Shown: positions 16,537 through 25,246 of the stretch, one piece after another
Numbering within the stretch: position 1 is the stretch's first letter
Layout of the letters: each line of letters starts with the position of its first letter
From: Runella aurantiaca
GTDB lineage: Bacteria; Bacteroidota; Bacteroidia; Cytophagales; Spirosomataceae
Length of the DNA stretch: 64,000 nt
Direction of reading: 5' to 3'
Assembly (NCBI RefSeq): GCF_003339505.1
Contig: NZ_QPIW01000009.1
Coordinates: forward strand, 124,001-188,000
Notes under the pieces: model-generated
What the model was told of the DNA's origin: nothing
What the model saw: only the letters and a program-made list of their open reading frames with translations
Databases searched by the model: none
Translations under genes and position numbers: made by a program

Positions 16537-18327
16537 ATGAATACCAGAATTGCTTTCTTACTTTTTTTGATTTGGCTCATTAGTATACCCACCTTAGCTC
16601 AGGAACGCATTGAGCTAAGCTCCTCAAAAGAATCTGTTTCAGTGGGATTGATGTGCGGAGTTTTGGAGGATTCGGAAGGGATTTTTACCCTTCAAACCCT
16701 TCAAAAAATACCCTTTAAAAGAGCGGTGTCGACCATCCCGAACAGTGGGTATACGGCTTCGGTTGTTTGGATGAAAATAAATGTGCTGAAAACGGGAGAA
16801 AATCAGTGGTATTTGGAAATTGACAACCCCCGCTTGAACGACGTGACGTTGTACGTGATTCATGACCAAAAAATGGTTTACACCCAAAAGTTAGGGGATG
16901 CGTTACCTTTTGACGCTTATTCTATCCCCGACCGAAGCCCCATTTTCAATCTCCCTTTGGCGTCTAATCAATCGTATACCCTGTATTTACGGGCGGTTTC
17001 GACCGAGGATTTGAAATTACCGCTGATGTTTTGGGAAGAGCATCAGCTGTACGCGCATTTGGCGGGCAAAAACCTTATTTGGGGGATTTATTTCGGGTTT
17101 ATTTTGCTCATTACGCTGTATAATTTCTTTTTATGGTTCGTGACCCGCGATTCAATTTATGGCCATTATTGTCTTTATGTGCTGTTTTTTGGGGCATTTC
17201 AATTTTGTTTGTACGGTTTTGGCTATCAGTATATTTGGAGCAACTCCGTGTTTAATGACCGTTCTCACATCTTTTTTTTGGGTATCTCGGGCGTATTTCT
17301 GACGTTCTTTTCGCTTGCTTTTTTGGACCCGTATAAACGCTTTCCTTGGCTAAAACTGTTCATGAAAACCGCCGCTTATGTCTTTGCGGTGGGTTTTACG
17401 GCTTGCCTGTTTTGGTATAATTCATACATCAACGTGGTTTTTATTACCGCCGCTGCCGTAATGGTTGGCATTCAGTGTTACAGCGCTATTGGCTTGGCGT
17501 GGGCGGGTTCAAAAATGGCTCAATTGTATTTGCTGGCTTCAGGTACGCTCTCAGTGGCGGTGTTGGTGGTAGGGATGAAAAATCTGGGTTGGATTTCCGC
17601 CGACAACCAAGATTATTACCTTATGGCGGGGTCTATGTTTGAAATCGTTCTGTTTTCGCTGGCGTTGGGGTATCGGCTACGGTCGATGCAACTCGAAAGG
17701 CTTCGTCAGCAACAGATGAGAGATGAGATTTCAATCAATCTACACGATGATTTGGGGGCTTCGTTGAGCAGTCTAACGATGCTTTCGGAACTTAATCGCC
17801 GAAAAGCACAGAAGCAAGACCCCGAGTTGGCGGAGATGTTTGGGCGAATCAGTGAGCGCTCCCGAGAAGCAATGCGTTTGGTCAGGGAGGCAGTTTGGGA
17901 AATTAATCCGCACAACGATACCTCCGAAGAATGGGTAGACCGGATGGTGACGTTTGCGCAGGATACGTTCGGCGCCCGACAGATTGAATTCGAACTTTTG
18001 ATTGATGACAACCTTCGCAATGAACAGTTTCCTATTGACCAGCGACGCAATTTGTTCTTATTTTTTAAGGAGGCGGTCAACAATATTGCCAAACATTCAG
18101 GGGCTACGCACGCAAAGGTGCATTTCGAGAAAAAAAACGGGGTTTTAAAACTGTTAATCAGCGATAATGGACATGGATTTAATATTGCGCAGGCTACCGA
18201 AGGCAATGGACTTAAAAACTTTAAAAAAAGGGCAGAAGCGCTCAGAGCCGATTTGTCAATGCAATCATCGCCCGAATCAGGCACGTACATAGAATTAATT
18301 TTTCGGGCGTCGGCCTACTTGAATTAA
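16537..18327 (+). CDS. 7TMR-DISM sensor histidine kinase (NarL/UhpB type)
   Basis: The 596-residue protein has a signal peptide (ending TLAQ), an extracellular 7TMR-DISMED2 beta domain (about 25-175), seven membrane helices (about 180-380), then a HisKA_3 dimerisation domain with phospho-accepting His403 in NLHDDLGASLSSL and a HATPase domain with G boxes (DNGHGFN, GNGLKNF). This class senses extracytoplasmic ligands, possibly carbohydrates. The LuxR-type regulator 37 bases downstream is its partner. An inverted repeat just upstream may control it. Confidence 0.93.
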   Translation: MNTRIAFLLFLIWLISIPTLAQERIELSSSKESVSVGLMCGVLEDSEGIFTLQTLQKIPFKRAVSTIPNSGYTASVVWMKINVLKTGENQWYLEIDNPRLNDVTLYVIHDQKMVYTQKLGDALPFDAYSIPDRSPIFNLPLASNQSYTLYLRAVSTEDLKLPLMFWEEHQLYAHLAGKNLIWGIYFGFILLITLYNFFLWFVTRDSIYGHYCLYVLFFGAFQFCLYGFGYQYIWSNSVFNDRSHIFFLGISGVFLTFFSLAFLDPYKRFPWLKLFMKTAAYVFAVGFTACLFWYNSYINVVFITAAAVMVGIQCYSAIGLAWAGSKMAQLYLLASGTLSVAVLVVGMKNLGWISADNQDYYLMAGSMFEIVLFSLALGYRLRSMQLERLRQQQMRDEISINLHDDLGASLSSLTMLSELNRRKAQKQDPELAEMFGRISERSREAMRLVREAVWEINPHNDTSEEWVDRMVTFAQDTFGARQIEFELLIDDNLRNEQFPIDQRRNLFLFFKEAVNNIAKHSGATHAKVHFEKKNGVLKLLISDNGHGFNIAQATEGNGLKNFKKRAEALRADLSMQSSPESGTYIELIFRASAYLN

Positions 18328-18364
18328 CAGTTGACAGGCATACGTTTTATTCTCAAATTTACGG

Positions 18365-19027
18365 ATGATAAACCCACCCAATATGATACGTGTTGCGCTA
18401 TTTGAGGATATAAAAGAAATTCGGGAACTGCTGTCCGAAACCATCGAAAACAGTGAAGGGCTGTTGATGACAGGAGCCTACGCCAATGCAAACGATGCCC
18501 TGAAAGTCATGAAACGCGACCGACCCGACGTGGTGCTGATGGATATTCAAATGCCCGGCATATCGGGGATTGAGGCGGTGCGTACCATCAAGGCGAGTTT
18601 CCCAGAGATTCAAATTTTAATGCAGACCGTTTTTGAAGACAATGCGCGTATTTTTGCGGCGATTTGTGCGGGCGCTTCGGGGTATATTTTAAAGGATGCT
18701 TCTCCCGAACGTTATTTGGACGCTATCATTGAGGTAGCGCAGGGCGGAGCGCCGATGTCACCTGTGATAGCCCGTAAAGTATTGACGATGTTTCAGGGGC
18801 AAAATACCGCCGCTCCCAAGGAAGAATACCATGAACTCAGCCCGACGGAACAAAAAGTGTTGGGGTGTTTGGTGAGGGGACTAAGCTATAAATTGATTGC
18901 GGATGAATGCAAAATAAGCATTTCTACGGTCAATTTCCACCTCAAAAATATTTACCGTAAACTGCACGTCAACTCGGCCACCGAGGCCATTTCTAAAGCT
19001 CTGCGTCAGCAATTGACCAGTTTATAG
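18365..19027 (+). CDS. LuxR/NarL-family response regulator
   Basis: The 220-residue protein has a receiver domain with the acidic pair in FEDIKE and the phospho-Asp in VVLMDIQMPG, a Lys in YILKDA, and a C-terminal LuxR helix-turn-helix with the hallmark LSPTEQKVLGCLVRG and STVNFHLKNIYRKL. The start may be the ATG at 18365 or that at 18383, which gives the more typical MIRVALFED. It is the cognate regulator of the 7TMR-DISM kinase. Downstream lies a tandem repeat, not another gene of the operon. Confidence 0.95.
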   Translation: MINPPNMIRVALFEDIKEIRELLSETIENSEGLLMTGAYANANDALKVMKRDRPDVVLMDIQMPGISGIEAVRTIKASFPEIQILMQTVFEDNARIFAAICAGASGYILKDASPERYLDAIIEVAQGGAPMSPVIARKVLTMFQGQNTAAPKEEYHELSPTEQKVLGCLVRGLSYKLIADECKISISTVNFHLKNIYRKLHVNSATEAISKALRQQLTSL

Positions 19028-19035
19028 AGGCAAGT

Positions 19036-19164
19036 TTACTATTAACTTTTAACCGAAAAACAGCAGAATAATAAATGTAAAATGAAATGTAAGGGCAGGC
19101 TTACTATTATCTCTTAACCGAAAACCGCTAAACAATAAATATAAAATGTAATGTAGGGGCAGGC
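19036..19164 (+). repeat. Imperfect tandem duplication of about 65 bp
   Basis: Copy one (19036-19100) begins TTACTATTAACTTTTAACCG and ends GGGCAGGC; copy two (19101-19164) begins TTACTATTATCTCTTAACCG and also ends GGGCAGGC. A fragment of the same unit (AATAATAAATGTAAAA) recurs at 25091-25106. The second copy is followed by GTCTGCCC, which can pair with its GGGCAG end. The 19028-19306 gap holds this and one promoter. Confidence 0.8.
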
Positions 19165-19253
19165 TTTACGTCTGCCCATTGTTGTGTTTAGTCTGCCTCA
19201 ATTCCGCCTTCTGCCTACTTGATTTAGTAGTTTACAGGGCTTCTGGAAAGCAC

Positions 19254-19261
19254 TACTTTTG
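19254..19261 (+). promoter_or_regulatory. -7 promoter element of the protease operon
   Basis: TACTTTTG lies 46 bases before the protease start. It overlaps the upstream alternative start, which supports the later ATG. Confidence 0.6.
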
Positions 19262-19306
19262 AGTCATTCAAAATCGTTTAATGAATACTTTAAATCCAAG
19301 CTGCTT

Positions 19307-20356
19307 ATGAAATTCAATGTCTTGTTGCCCGCTCTGTTGCTTTGTATGGGAAGCGTTTTCTGTGGTTTTGCTCAAGAGGAAGAAGAGCAAGAGCCTGAAA
19401 CTCCCGTGAGGAAAGTGAATCTACAGTTGCTGATGCAAAACGCTTCGCCGTTGCAGAAAAACAAGCTAACCCAGTTGAAGTCGCAGGCCCAGGCCAAAAA
19501 GTTTTCGTTTACCCCCCGGGTAACTTCTGTTTTGGGGGCTGATTTGACTAAAATTACGGGTTACAAAGTCGACAAAACCTTAACGGCCGATAAGATGCAA
19601 AAGCAAATTGAGGCCGCCAATAAATCGTTGAGCGAATCGGGAGAAGGTGGTAATGTAACCACTTTTTCGTCGGCCCCACCGCCACCAGTGTTTAGAACGC
19701 CTAATCTCCCCGCCATCCGAAATCAGGAAAGTTGCGGTAGCTGTTGGGCTTTTGCAGCCTGTGGAGCGGCCGAAATAAGTTTTCGTAAGAAATACAATTA
19801 TAGTACCAATTTGGCTGAACAACAGCTAGTTGACTGCGCTACACCCGCGTTTGATGGTTGCTCAGGTTTTTTCTCTGAAGGAGCAATGACCTATATGCAG
19901 TTGTTTGGGGTGTTGTACGAAACCCGTTATGAATACGATGCTCGTGATAATAACCGTTGCCGCGACAACGTACCGCGACGGAAACACAAACTTTTGGCGT
20001 GGTCGTGGTTGGATGCAAATCCCTTTAACATGGACGATGCCACGGCCATCAAAAGGGCCATCCTGCGCTATGGCGCGGTGACCTGCGGCATTGTGGCAAC
20101 GGATGCATTTTGTAGTTATGGCGGTAACGAAGACGAGGTGTTTGACGAAATTGCCCCGCAAAATTTCAAGGCCGAAGACGTAAATCATGCCGTGGTCATT
20201 GTGGGCTGGGACAACAACAGAGGGGCGTGGTTGGTCCGTAATTCGTGGGGAACGGGTTGGGGAAATGACGGCTACGCGTGGGTAAAATACCGCCACAACG
20301 GCATCGGCTTTAATTCAGTTTGGGTAAGTGGGAAAAAAACGTGGACCAATAACTAA
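19307..20356 (+). CDS. Secreted papain-like cysteine protease (C1)
   Basis: The 349-residue protein starts at ATG 19307, giving a signal peptide ending FAQ; an in-frame TTG at 19259 lies inside the promoter. A region of about 110 residues precedes the mature enzyme and may be a propeptide. Catalytic residues are all present: Gln140 and Cys146 in NQESCGSCWAF, His294 in VNHAVVIVGW and Asn312 in RNSWGTGWG. Extra cysteines suggest disulfides. It is probably active outside the cytoplasm. Two more secreted proteins follow at 14 and 37 bases, so the three form an operon. Confidence 0.92.
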   Translation: MKFNVLLPALLLCMGSVFCGFAQEEEEQEPETPVRKVNLQLLMQNASPLQKNKLTQLKSQAQAKKFSFTPRVTSVLGADLTKITGYKVDKTLTADKMQKQIEAANKSLSESGEGGNVTTFSSAPPPPVFRTPNLPAIRNQESCGSCWAFAACGAAEISFRKKYNYSTNLAEQQLVDCATPAFDGCSGFFSEGAMTYMQLFGVLYETRYEYDARDNNRCRDNVPRRKHKLLAWSWLDANPFNMDDATAIKRAILRYGAVTCGIVATDAFCSYGGNEDEVFDEIAPQNFKAEDVNHAVVIVGWDNNRGAWLVRNSWGTGWGNDGYAWVKYRHNGIGFNSVWVSGKKTWTNN

Positions 20357-20370
20357 CCCAAATCTCCAGC

Positions 20371-21027
20371 ATGAAAAAAATCATTTTTGGGATATTTTTG
20401 CTCACTTTTGGACAAACTTCCCTCAATGCTCAATCGGATGTTTCCTTTGAGAAAGTAAGCATTTGTCTGACCAACACTCCCAATCGTTGCCTGAACAGAG
20501 CCCGCGCAGAAACCATCGGCGAAAACGACCCGCTGACGGTGGAAGTAGTCTTGAAAAGCAATAATGCACGCCTGCTTAGAGACCAGATACAGTATATTTA
20601 TGTGGAAGCGGCCCGCATGTCGCCCAATTGTCTGAGGGCCTCTTCAACCCCCGACAATTGTCCTCCTGATGCTTATTTAGGGTGGTTGGGCCTTTATACC
20701 TCCCCGACGGTAACTATCGCCAAGCCGCAGTTGGTGGACGATGCTGATTTTATTCGTCCGCAATTGGCGGCCACCAAAAAACTGCGTCAGGAAATGCTCG
20801 AAATCCCCGTCGAAATTGTCGAAAATCGCCCGGGGTTGCCGGGAGAAAAGCCGATTGGTCGGCTGGATTGGCCTGATAATAAACGCAAACCACCTTATTC
20901 GTTTCGATTCAAAGCCAATGGAATGAGGATGATTGCCCAGAATGCCCATAAATACTTGCGCGTGACAGTGACCCTGCGAAATGGTGAAAAAATTTCTTCT
21001 GACCACGTTCGAATCAATGTGCAATGA
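20371..21027 (+). CDS. Secreted protein of unknown function in protease operon
   Basis: The 218-residue product has a signal peptide (MKKIIFGIFLLTFG, cleavage near NAQ). The mature part contains two cysteine pairs (CLTNTPNRC and CLRASSTPDNC) that may form disulfides, and a predicted beta-rich fold. No known domain is recognised. It sits 14 bases after the papain-like protease and could be its inhibitor, chaperone or a co-secreted factor; this is inferred only from position. Confidence 0.7.
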   Translation: MKKIIFGIFLLTFGQTSLNAQSDVSFEKVSICLTNTPNRCLNRARAETIGENDPLTVEVVLKSNNARLLRDQIQYIYVEAARMSPNCLRASSTPDNCPPDAYLGWLGLYTSPTVTIAKPQLVDDADFIRPQLAATKKLRQEMLEIPVEIVENRPGLPGEKPIGRLDWPDNKRKPPYSFRFKANGMRMIAQNAHKYLRVTVTLRNGEKISSDHVRINVQ

Positions 21028-21064
21028 GGTATATATTTAAAAACAGAACTAAAACTTTTACCCG

Positions 21065-22309
21065 ATGAATAGATACGTGTTCATAAAACGTTTTCCCGCT
21101 AGAGTATCCTTTTGGGTGCTTATGTTAATATGTTTGGGATGTATTCAATTAATGACTTTTGCGCAAAATCCTGACCCGTACGTGGGCACTTTCAAGGCCG
21201 AACAGGCCGATATTTTACTCAACATTACGCAGCGTAACAATCGCTATGAAGGCGTGTTTACCGCCGAGGGAAAGCGCTATAACTGTGTGGCCAATCGAGT
21301 AGTGGCGGGGGTATCTGGAACTTATTCTGACAACGGACAAGATATTGAATTTTCGTTGGGGAAATTATTGGGGGAATATTTTATCACCACGCAGGGAGTG
21401 ACCATCCCGATGAAACGGACTTCGGTGACGCCTTCCTTTTCCAATGCTCCCAGTACAAGGCCTGCAACGGCGGCGGCGCAACCCGCTCAGCCTCAGGCCA
21501 CCACGCCAACGGCCGCAAGAGCTTTTGGTAAAATGTACACAAGTGCTTCGGGATACAGTTTTAATAGCCCTGCGGGCTGGAATTTGCAGGGGCAAGAAAA
21601 CGGTGGGTACTCTTTCTTGCGCTCGGGACAGCAGACCGTTCTGTCCGTTTCGCCTCATGCGTATCCAACGATTCAGGCTATTCTAAATGATATTTATGAT
21701 CAAAATGATGCCGCTTCCAATACCTATTTGAAGGTCCGAAAAGAGCGTTATGGCTCCAACGGAGTGCTGGCAACCTACGAAGGAACCATGCAAGGCACAC
21801 CCGCCGTGTTGACAATCCTCTCTTTGTTGTCGCCCTACGGGGGTGGGGTCACTTTCACGACCATTGCACCGCGCGCAGAGCACACAACCGAACTGCCGCA
21901 AACGCTCAAATCAATGGCGGCGAGTGCGACTTTCAGCAAGCCGCAAACCTCTCCCGCCGCCGAGCAATGGCGCAATCGGCTCAATGGTAAGCAGTTATTG
22001 TATCTCTATACGGGAAGTGGCTATTCCGAAAAACAAACCTTTGATTTATGCTCCAACGGCACTTTTATTTCGGGAGGAGATACGTCGGCGAGCAGTTCGG
22101 GAGGCTTTGGGGGTGATTTTTCGGCCGTGACGCAAGGGGGCGGCTCGGGTACGTGGCGTGTGGGGGCAGAAGGGAATCAGGTAATTTTGGTTTTTAATTA
22201 CCGCAACGGAAACACTTCACGGTTTACGGTGGCCACGGCACCCAACGGAACGAGTGTGTTGTTGAACAACAAAAAATACTTTGTACAAGCCAGCCCGAGT
22301 TGTCGCTAA
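21065..22309 (+). CDS. Secreted protein with C-terminal lipocalin-like repeat region
   Basis: The 414-residue product has an N-terminal signal (about 12-33, ending TFAQ). Residues 35-115 look like a small beta domain, followed by a Pro/Ala/Thr/Gln linker (about 125-155), a domain around YTSASGYSFNSPAGWNLQ, and a C-terminal part with a glycine-rich loop ending NNKKYFVQ. The C-terminal pattern (ELCSNGTF-type, then GTWRV, then a dosage of short beta strands) is common in bacterial secreted proteins of unknown role. Third gene of the protease operon; function unknown. Confidence 0.68.
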   Translation: MNRYVFIKRFPARVSFWVLMLICLGCIQLMTFAQNPDPYVGTFKAEQADILLNITQRNNRYEGVFTAEGKRYNCVANRVVAGVSGTYSDNGQDIEFSLGKLLGEYFITTQGVTIPMKRTSVTPSFSNAPSTRPATAAAQPAQPQATTPTAARAFGKMYTSASGYSFNSPAGWNLQGQENGGYSFLRSGQQTVLSVSPHAYPTIQAILNDIYDQNDAASNTYLKVRKERYGSNGVLATYEGTMQGTPAVLTILSLLSPYGGGVTFTTIAPRAEHTTELPQTLKSMAASATFSKPQTSPAAEQWRNRLNGKQLLYLYTGSGYSEKQTFDLCSNGTFISGGDTSASSSGGFGGDFSAVTQGGGSGTWRVGAEGNQVILVFNYRNGNTSRFTVATAPNGTSVLLNNKKYFVQASPSCR

Positions 22310-22322
22310 CGCGGGCTGGCTT
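22287..22322. terminator. Hairpin at end of the protease operon
   Basis: AAGCCAGCCCG (22287-22297) pairs with CGGGCTGGCTT (22312-22322), overlapping the last codons. A-rich DNA upstream provides a U tract on the minus strand, so it probably also ends the lipoprotein gene. Confidence 0.7.
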
Positions 22323-22330
22323 GTTGGGGA

Positions 22331-22891
22331 TTAATCTTTCAGGTTAAGGACTTTTTTCACTTCATTATAATCTTTCCAATTGACGTGGCCAAGGCGCGCG
22401 CCCGTGGCTGGCGGAACAATAACCGCCCGAAATTCTTCGTCGACAAAGAATTGGTTTACGTCAACCTCCTTGGAAAAAGAAATAAAAGCGGAAATGAGGC
22501 CAGGCTCCATGGCAAAGGAGTAGGTTACATGGGCATCGTTGAAATACGTATCCCACGGCACTGCGTTTACAAACGCTTTATTGGCGGCGGTGCGGTTATA
22601 AAGAAACACCATGCCGCCATCCATCGTCTTTTGGGTCAAGTACGTCTGAATAGCGCCCCCTTGCAATCCAATGGTGGTATAACGCTCGGTTTTGTTGTAG
22701 TTGGTAATGAAAGATTGTTTGGAAACCGCCACCCAATTGGTTGAATAAAAGGCCGTTCCGCCTGTCGTTCCGGGGTCGCCTTTAGGTCCAATTGGGCCTT
22801 GGGGTCCAACAGGCCCTTGATCACCTTGGGGTCCAGCGCAAGCCGAGACAAAAAGTACTGCTGCAAGCGATAAATAACTTAAAATCTTCAT
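22331..22891 (-). CDS. Collagen-like lipoprotein
   Basis: The 186-residue product starts at the ATG complementary to 22889-22891, giving a lipoprotein signal with lipobox FVSAC; a longer start at 22912 is unlikely. Directly after the lipid-bearing Cys comes a short collagen-like run of six to seven GXY triplets (GPQGDQGPVG, then GPKGDPG), followed by a globular domain of about 140 residues. Short GXY stretches after a lipobox are common in Bacteroidota surface proteins and may form a trimeric stalk. Function unknown. A 9-bp inverted repeat lies in its leader. Confidence 0.82.
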   Translation of the reverse strand: MKILSYLSLAAVLFVSACAGPQGDQGPVGPQGPIGPKGDPGTTGGTAFYSTNWVAVSKQSFITNYNKTERYTTIGLQGGAIQTYLTQKTMDGGMVFLYNRTAANKAFVNAVPWDTYFNDAHVTYSFAMEPGLISAFISFSKEVDVNQFFVDEEFRAVIVPPATGARLGHVNWKDYNEVKKVLNLKD

Positions 22892-22910
22892 GATGTTAGA
22901 GAGTGCTCCC

Positions 22911-22954
22911 ACCTTCAGGGAGACATTTTTTGGAGTGATTCATATCCTGAAGGT
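22911..22954. promoter_or_regulatory. Inverted repeat in the lipoprotein leader
   Basis: ACCTTCAGG (22911-22919) and CCTGAAGGT (22946-22954) are perfect inverted arms 26 bases apart, 20 bases before the start codon on the minus strand. It may be an operator or an mRNA hairpin. Confidence 0.45.
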
Positions 22955-23100
22955 CTTGTGGAAGATATGAGATGGACTGCAATCATTTTTGCAAGATTAA
23001 CGAGTATTTCTGAAAGATATTTAGAAACCCAGTCATAAATAATACAATCCTGTTTGCCATAAATGATGAACCCCTACAATTTAAACTTTAGATCAATCTA

Positions 23101-24762
23101 ATGAAAAGGAACATTTTTATTTTGACAATTGTGCTAATGCTGCTGGGCGTTGGCGTGCGGGAAATCCAAGCCCAAAACGTAACCATTTTGCCAAGTGGTA
23201 TCAGCCCGTCGCCAGCGGGAGCCGTGCCGCGTATCAGCTATGAAGCGATTATGGCTTTGCCTTCACCGCAGGGTGGTGATTTGGCCTACGATATTACCTT
23301 TGGCGTAATGCGCATGTACAACGGCACCGATTGGTTGATCCTCCGCGCCACTGATACCTCTCGCAGAGAAGCGGGTATTTATGAAAGCATCAATACCAAG
23401 CAATTAGAAAATAATTCAATCGCCGTAGACGTTGCGGGCAATGTCTACATCTCTGGTCGATTTAAAGGTACATTTTCTGCGGGTGGATTTACGTTGGTAT
23501 CGGCGGGAGGATATGACCTATTTGTTGCTAAATTCAATTCCTCAGGTACGATGCAGTGGTTGCGGCGTGGGGGAGGGCAGTTTGATGATTTTGACCATCG
23601 CCTTGCCCTTGATGCTGCCGGGAATATATACGTTACGGGTGGTTTTCAGTCGGTTGCGGATTTTAATACTCCCTCCGCTTCTGGGAAAAACGAATTGGTA
23701 TCAGCCGGAGGTTTGGATATATTCATCGCCAAATACAATTCGGCGGGGGCACTTCAGTGGCTTCGTCGCGGGGGGGGGGCTGTTAATGATCGAGGAAATG
23801 ATATTGCCATTGATGGAAACAACAACATCTACATCATTGGGAGTTTTAACGGTACGGCCAATTTTAATACGCCTTCTGCTTTTGGAAGCAACCAACTCAT
23901 TTCCGCTGGAACCGCAGACTTGGATATGTGCGTGGCCAAGTACAATTCAGCGGGTACGCTCCAGTGGCTCCGTCGGGGGGGAGGAACCGCTAATGATGTT
24001 GGATTGGGCATTGCCGTAGATCCAACGGGCGTGGTGTACGTCACAGGAAGTTTTGCTTTTACCGCCAATTTTAATACTCCCTCCGCTTCTGGTAGTAATG
24101 AATTGGTATCAGTATCTAACGGAGTGTCTGATTTATTTTTGGTCAAGTACAGTACGCTTGGTACGCTTCAGTGGATTCGGCGGGGCGGCGGGTCGAGTTT
24201 TGATTATGGTAATGACATTGCCCTGGATGCAACGGGCAACGTTTATGTAACGGGAAAGTTTTCTGCTACGGCCAATTTTAATACCCCTTCGGCTGCTGGA
24301 AGTAACGAGCTGGTAAGTGCTGGTTTAGAAGATATACTTGTTGTTAAGTACAATCCATCAGGGGTTGTACAACTTCTTCGACGGGGAGGAGGAGCTGGTA
24401 ATGATATTGGGCATGGTATCGTGGTGGATGAAAGCGGGAACATTTACGTAACGGGCGAGTTTAAACAAACGGCTAATTTTAACACGCCCACCGCAACGGG
24501 AAGTAATGAAATGATAGCAGCAGGTACCGATCTTGCAAGTACGGATATGTTTACTGTCAAGTACAACGCCGCCGGTACAGTGCAGTGGCTGCAACGTGGG
24601 GGCGGCCCTAGTTACGATCATGGCTACGGGATTGCACTAGGCGCAAACGATAACGTGTATGTAGTGGGGACTTACCGAGGCTTAGCACCCTTGGGACTTG
24701 GAACATTTAACACGGGTAGTAATGACGTATTGGGCGGTTTTTGGGCTTTTTTTAAGCAATAG
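23101..24762 (+). CDS. Secreted SBBP-repeat (beta-propeller) protein
   Basis: The 553-residue product has a signal peptide (ending IQAQ) and, from about residue 95, a tandem array of units near 60 residues carrying FNTPSASGSNELVSAG, AKYNSAGTLQWLRRGGG and GNVYVTGSF type blocks. The RRGGG block occurs six times. SBBP repeats form beta-propellers in secreted proteins of bacteria. The DNA units are alike enough to recombine. A run of ten G (23770-23779) lies in the codons of one RRGGG block, so slippage would shift the frame. No C-terminal sorting domain is clear. Confidence 0.85.
   Translation: MKRNIFILTIVLMLLGVGVREIQAQNVTILPSGISPSPAGAVPRISYEAIMALPSPQGGDLAYDITFGVMRMYNGTDWLILRATDTSRREAGIYESINTKQLENNSIAVDVAGNVYISGRFKGTFSAGGFTLVSAGGYDLFVAKFNSSGTMQWLRRGGGQFDDFDHRLALDAAGNIYVTGGFQSVADFNTPSASGKNELVSAGGLDIFIAKYNSAGALQWLRRGGGAVNDRGNDIAIDGNNNIYIIGSFNGTANFNTPSAFGSNQLISAGTADLDMCVAKYNSAGTLQWLRRGGGTANDVGLGIAVDPTGVVYVTGSFAFTANFNTPSASGSNELVSVSNGVSDLFLVKYSTLGTLQWIRRGGGSSFDYGNDIALDATGNVYVTGKFSATANFNTPSAAGSNELVSAGLEDILVVKYNPSGVVQLLRRGGGAGNDIGHGIVVDESGNIYVTGEFKQTANFNTPTATGSNEMIAAGTDLASTDMFTVKYNAAGTVQWLQRGGGPSYDHGYGIALGANDNVYVVGTYRGLAPLGLGTFNTGSNDVLGGFWAFFKQ
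23770..23779 (+). repeat. Homopolymeric G10 tract inside a coding region
   Basis: Ten consecutive G encode three glycines and the first base of an alanine codon. Tracts of this length are prone to slipped-strand mispairing, giving on/off switching. A shorter G7 run occurs in another repeat near 23975. Confidence 0.8.
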
Positions 24763-24810
24763 ACGTGTTTAGATTTTGTGGAAAATTGTTCTCTTCAGTT
24801 CATATCTGCT

Positions 24811-24818
24811 TATCTTTG
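24811..24818 (+). promoter_or_regulatory. -7 promoter element before the 76-residue gene
   Basis: TATCTTTG sits 25 bases before ATG 24843, with a TTG about 22 bases upstream. It excludes the longer start at 24765. Confidence 0.6.
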
Positions 24819-24842
24819 CGCCCAAACCAAAAATCAGCTAAA

Positions 24843-25073
24843 ATGAGTTTAATGAAAGCCTACCCGTACCTCTACCGTTGGGCCGAAACGTACGGAAAAG
24901 TGGAGTTTGGAAAACTGGAGGACGCCGAAGGAACAGTACGTTGTATTGATGAAACAGGAACGGTTTTTGAATCTCCTAAAAAAGTAAAAGACCTAGATGC
25001 CGCGCTGAAAATGGCCGAGGAAGCCATTTATGAGTGGTTTGAGGTAAACGACCCTGATGAATTAGATGATTGA
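24843..25073 (+). CDS. Small acidic protein of unknown function
   Basis: The 76-residue cytoplasmic product starts MSLMKAYPYLYRWAET and ends in the acidic tail DPDELDD. The start at 24843 fits the promoter box just before it. It has no membrane segment or motif that I recognise. It looks like an independently expressed conserved gene. The gap to purK (25074-25246) contains a fragment of the 65-bp repeat but no gene. Confidence 0.7.
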   Translation: MSLMKAYPYLYRWAETYGKVEFGKLEDAEGTVRCIDETGTVFESPKKVKDLDAALKMAEEAIYEWFEVNDPDELDD

Positions 25074-25082
25074 TTTGTAATA

Positions 25083-25106
25083 AACCGAAAAATAATAAAT
25101 GTAAAA
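25083..25106 (+). repeat. Fragment of the 65-bp repeat
   Basis: AACCGAAA is followed by AATAATAAATGTAAAA, matching part of the unit at 19036-19100 with a short deletion. Confidence 0.5.
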
Positions 25107-25246
25107 GGCTGAATATAAAACGGAAATTCAAATTGTCGTTGCAATGGGTTGATTCTAAAATCTAATTTCAATCGTTTGATTAATAGGTAATTATGTTGGT
25201 GTTTTGCGTTCTTTATTTCACATTTTAAATTTTACATTTCCCTAAC

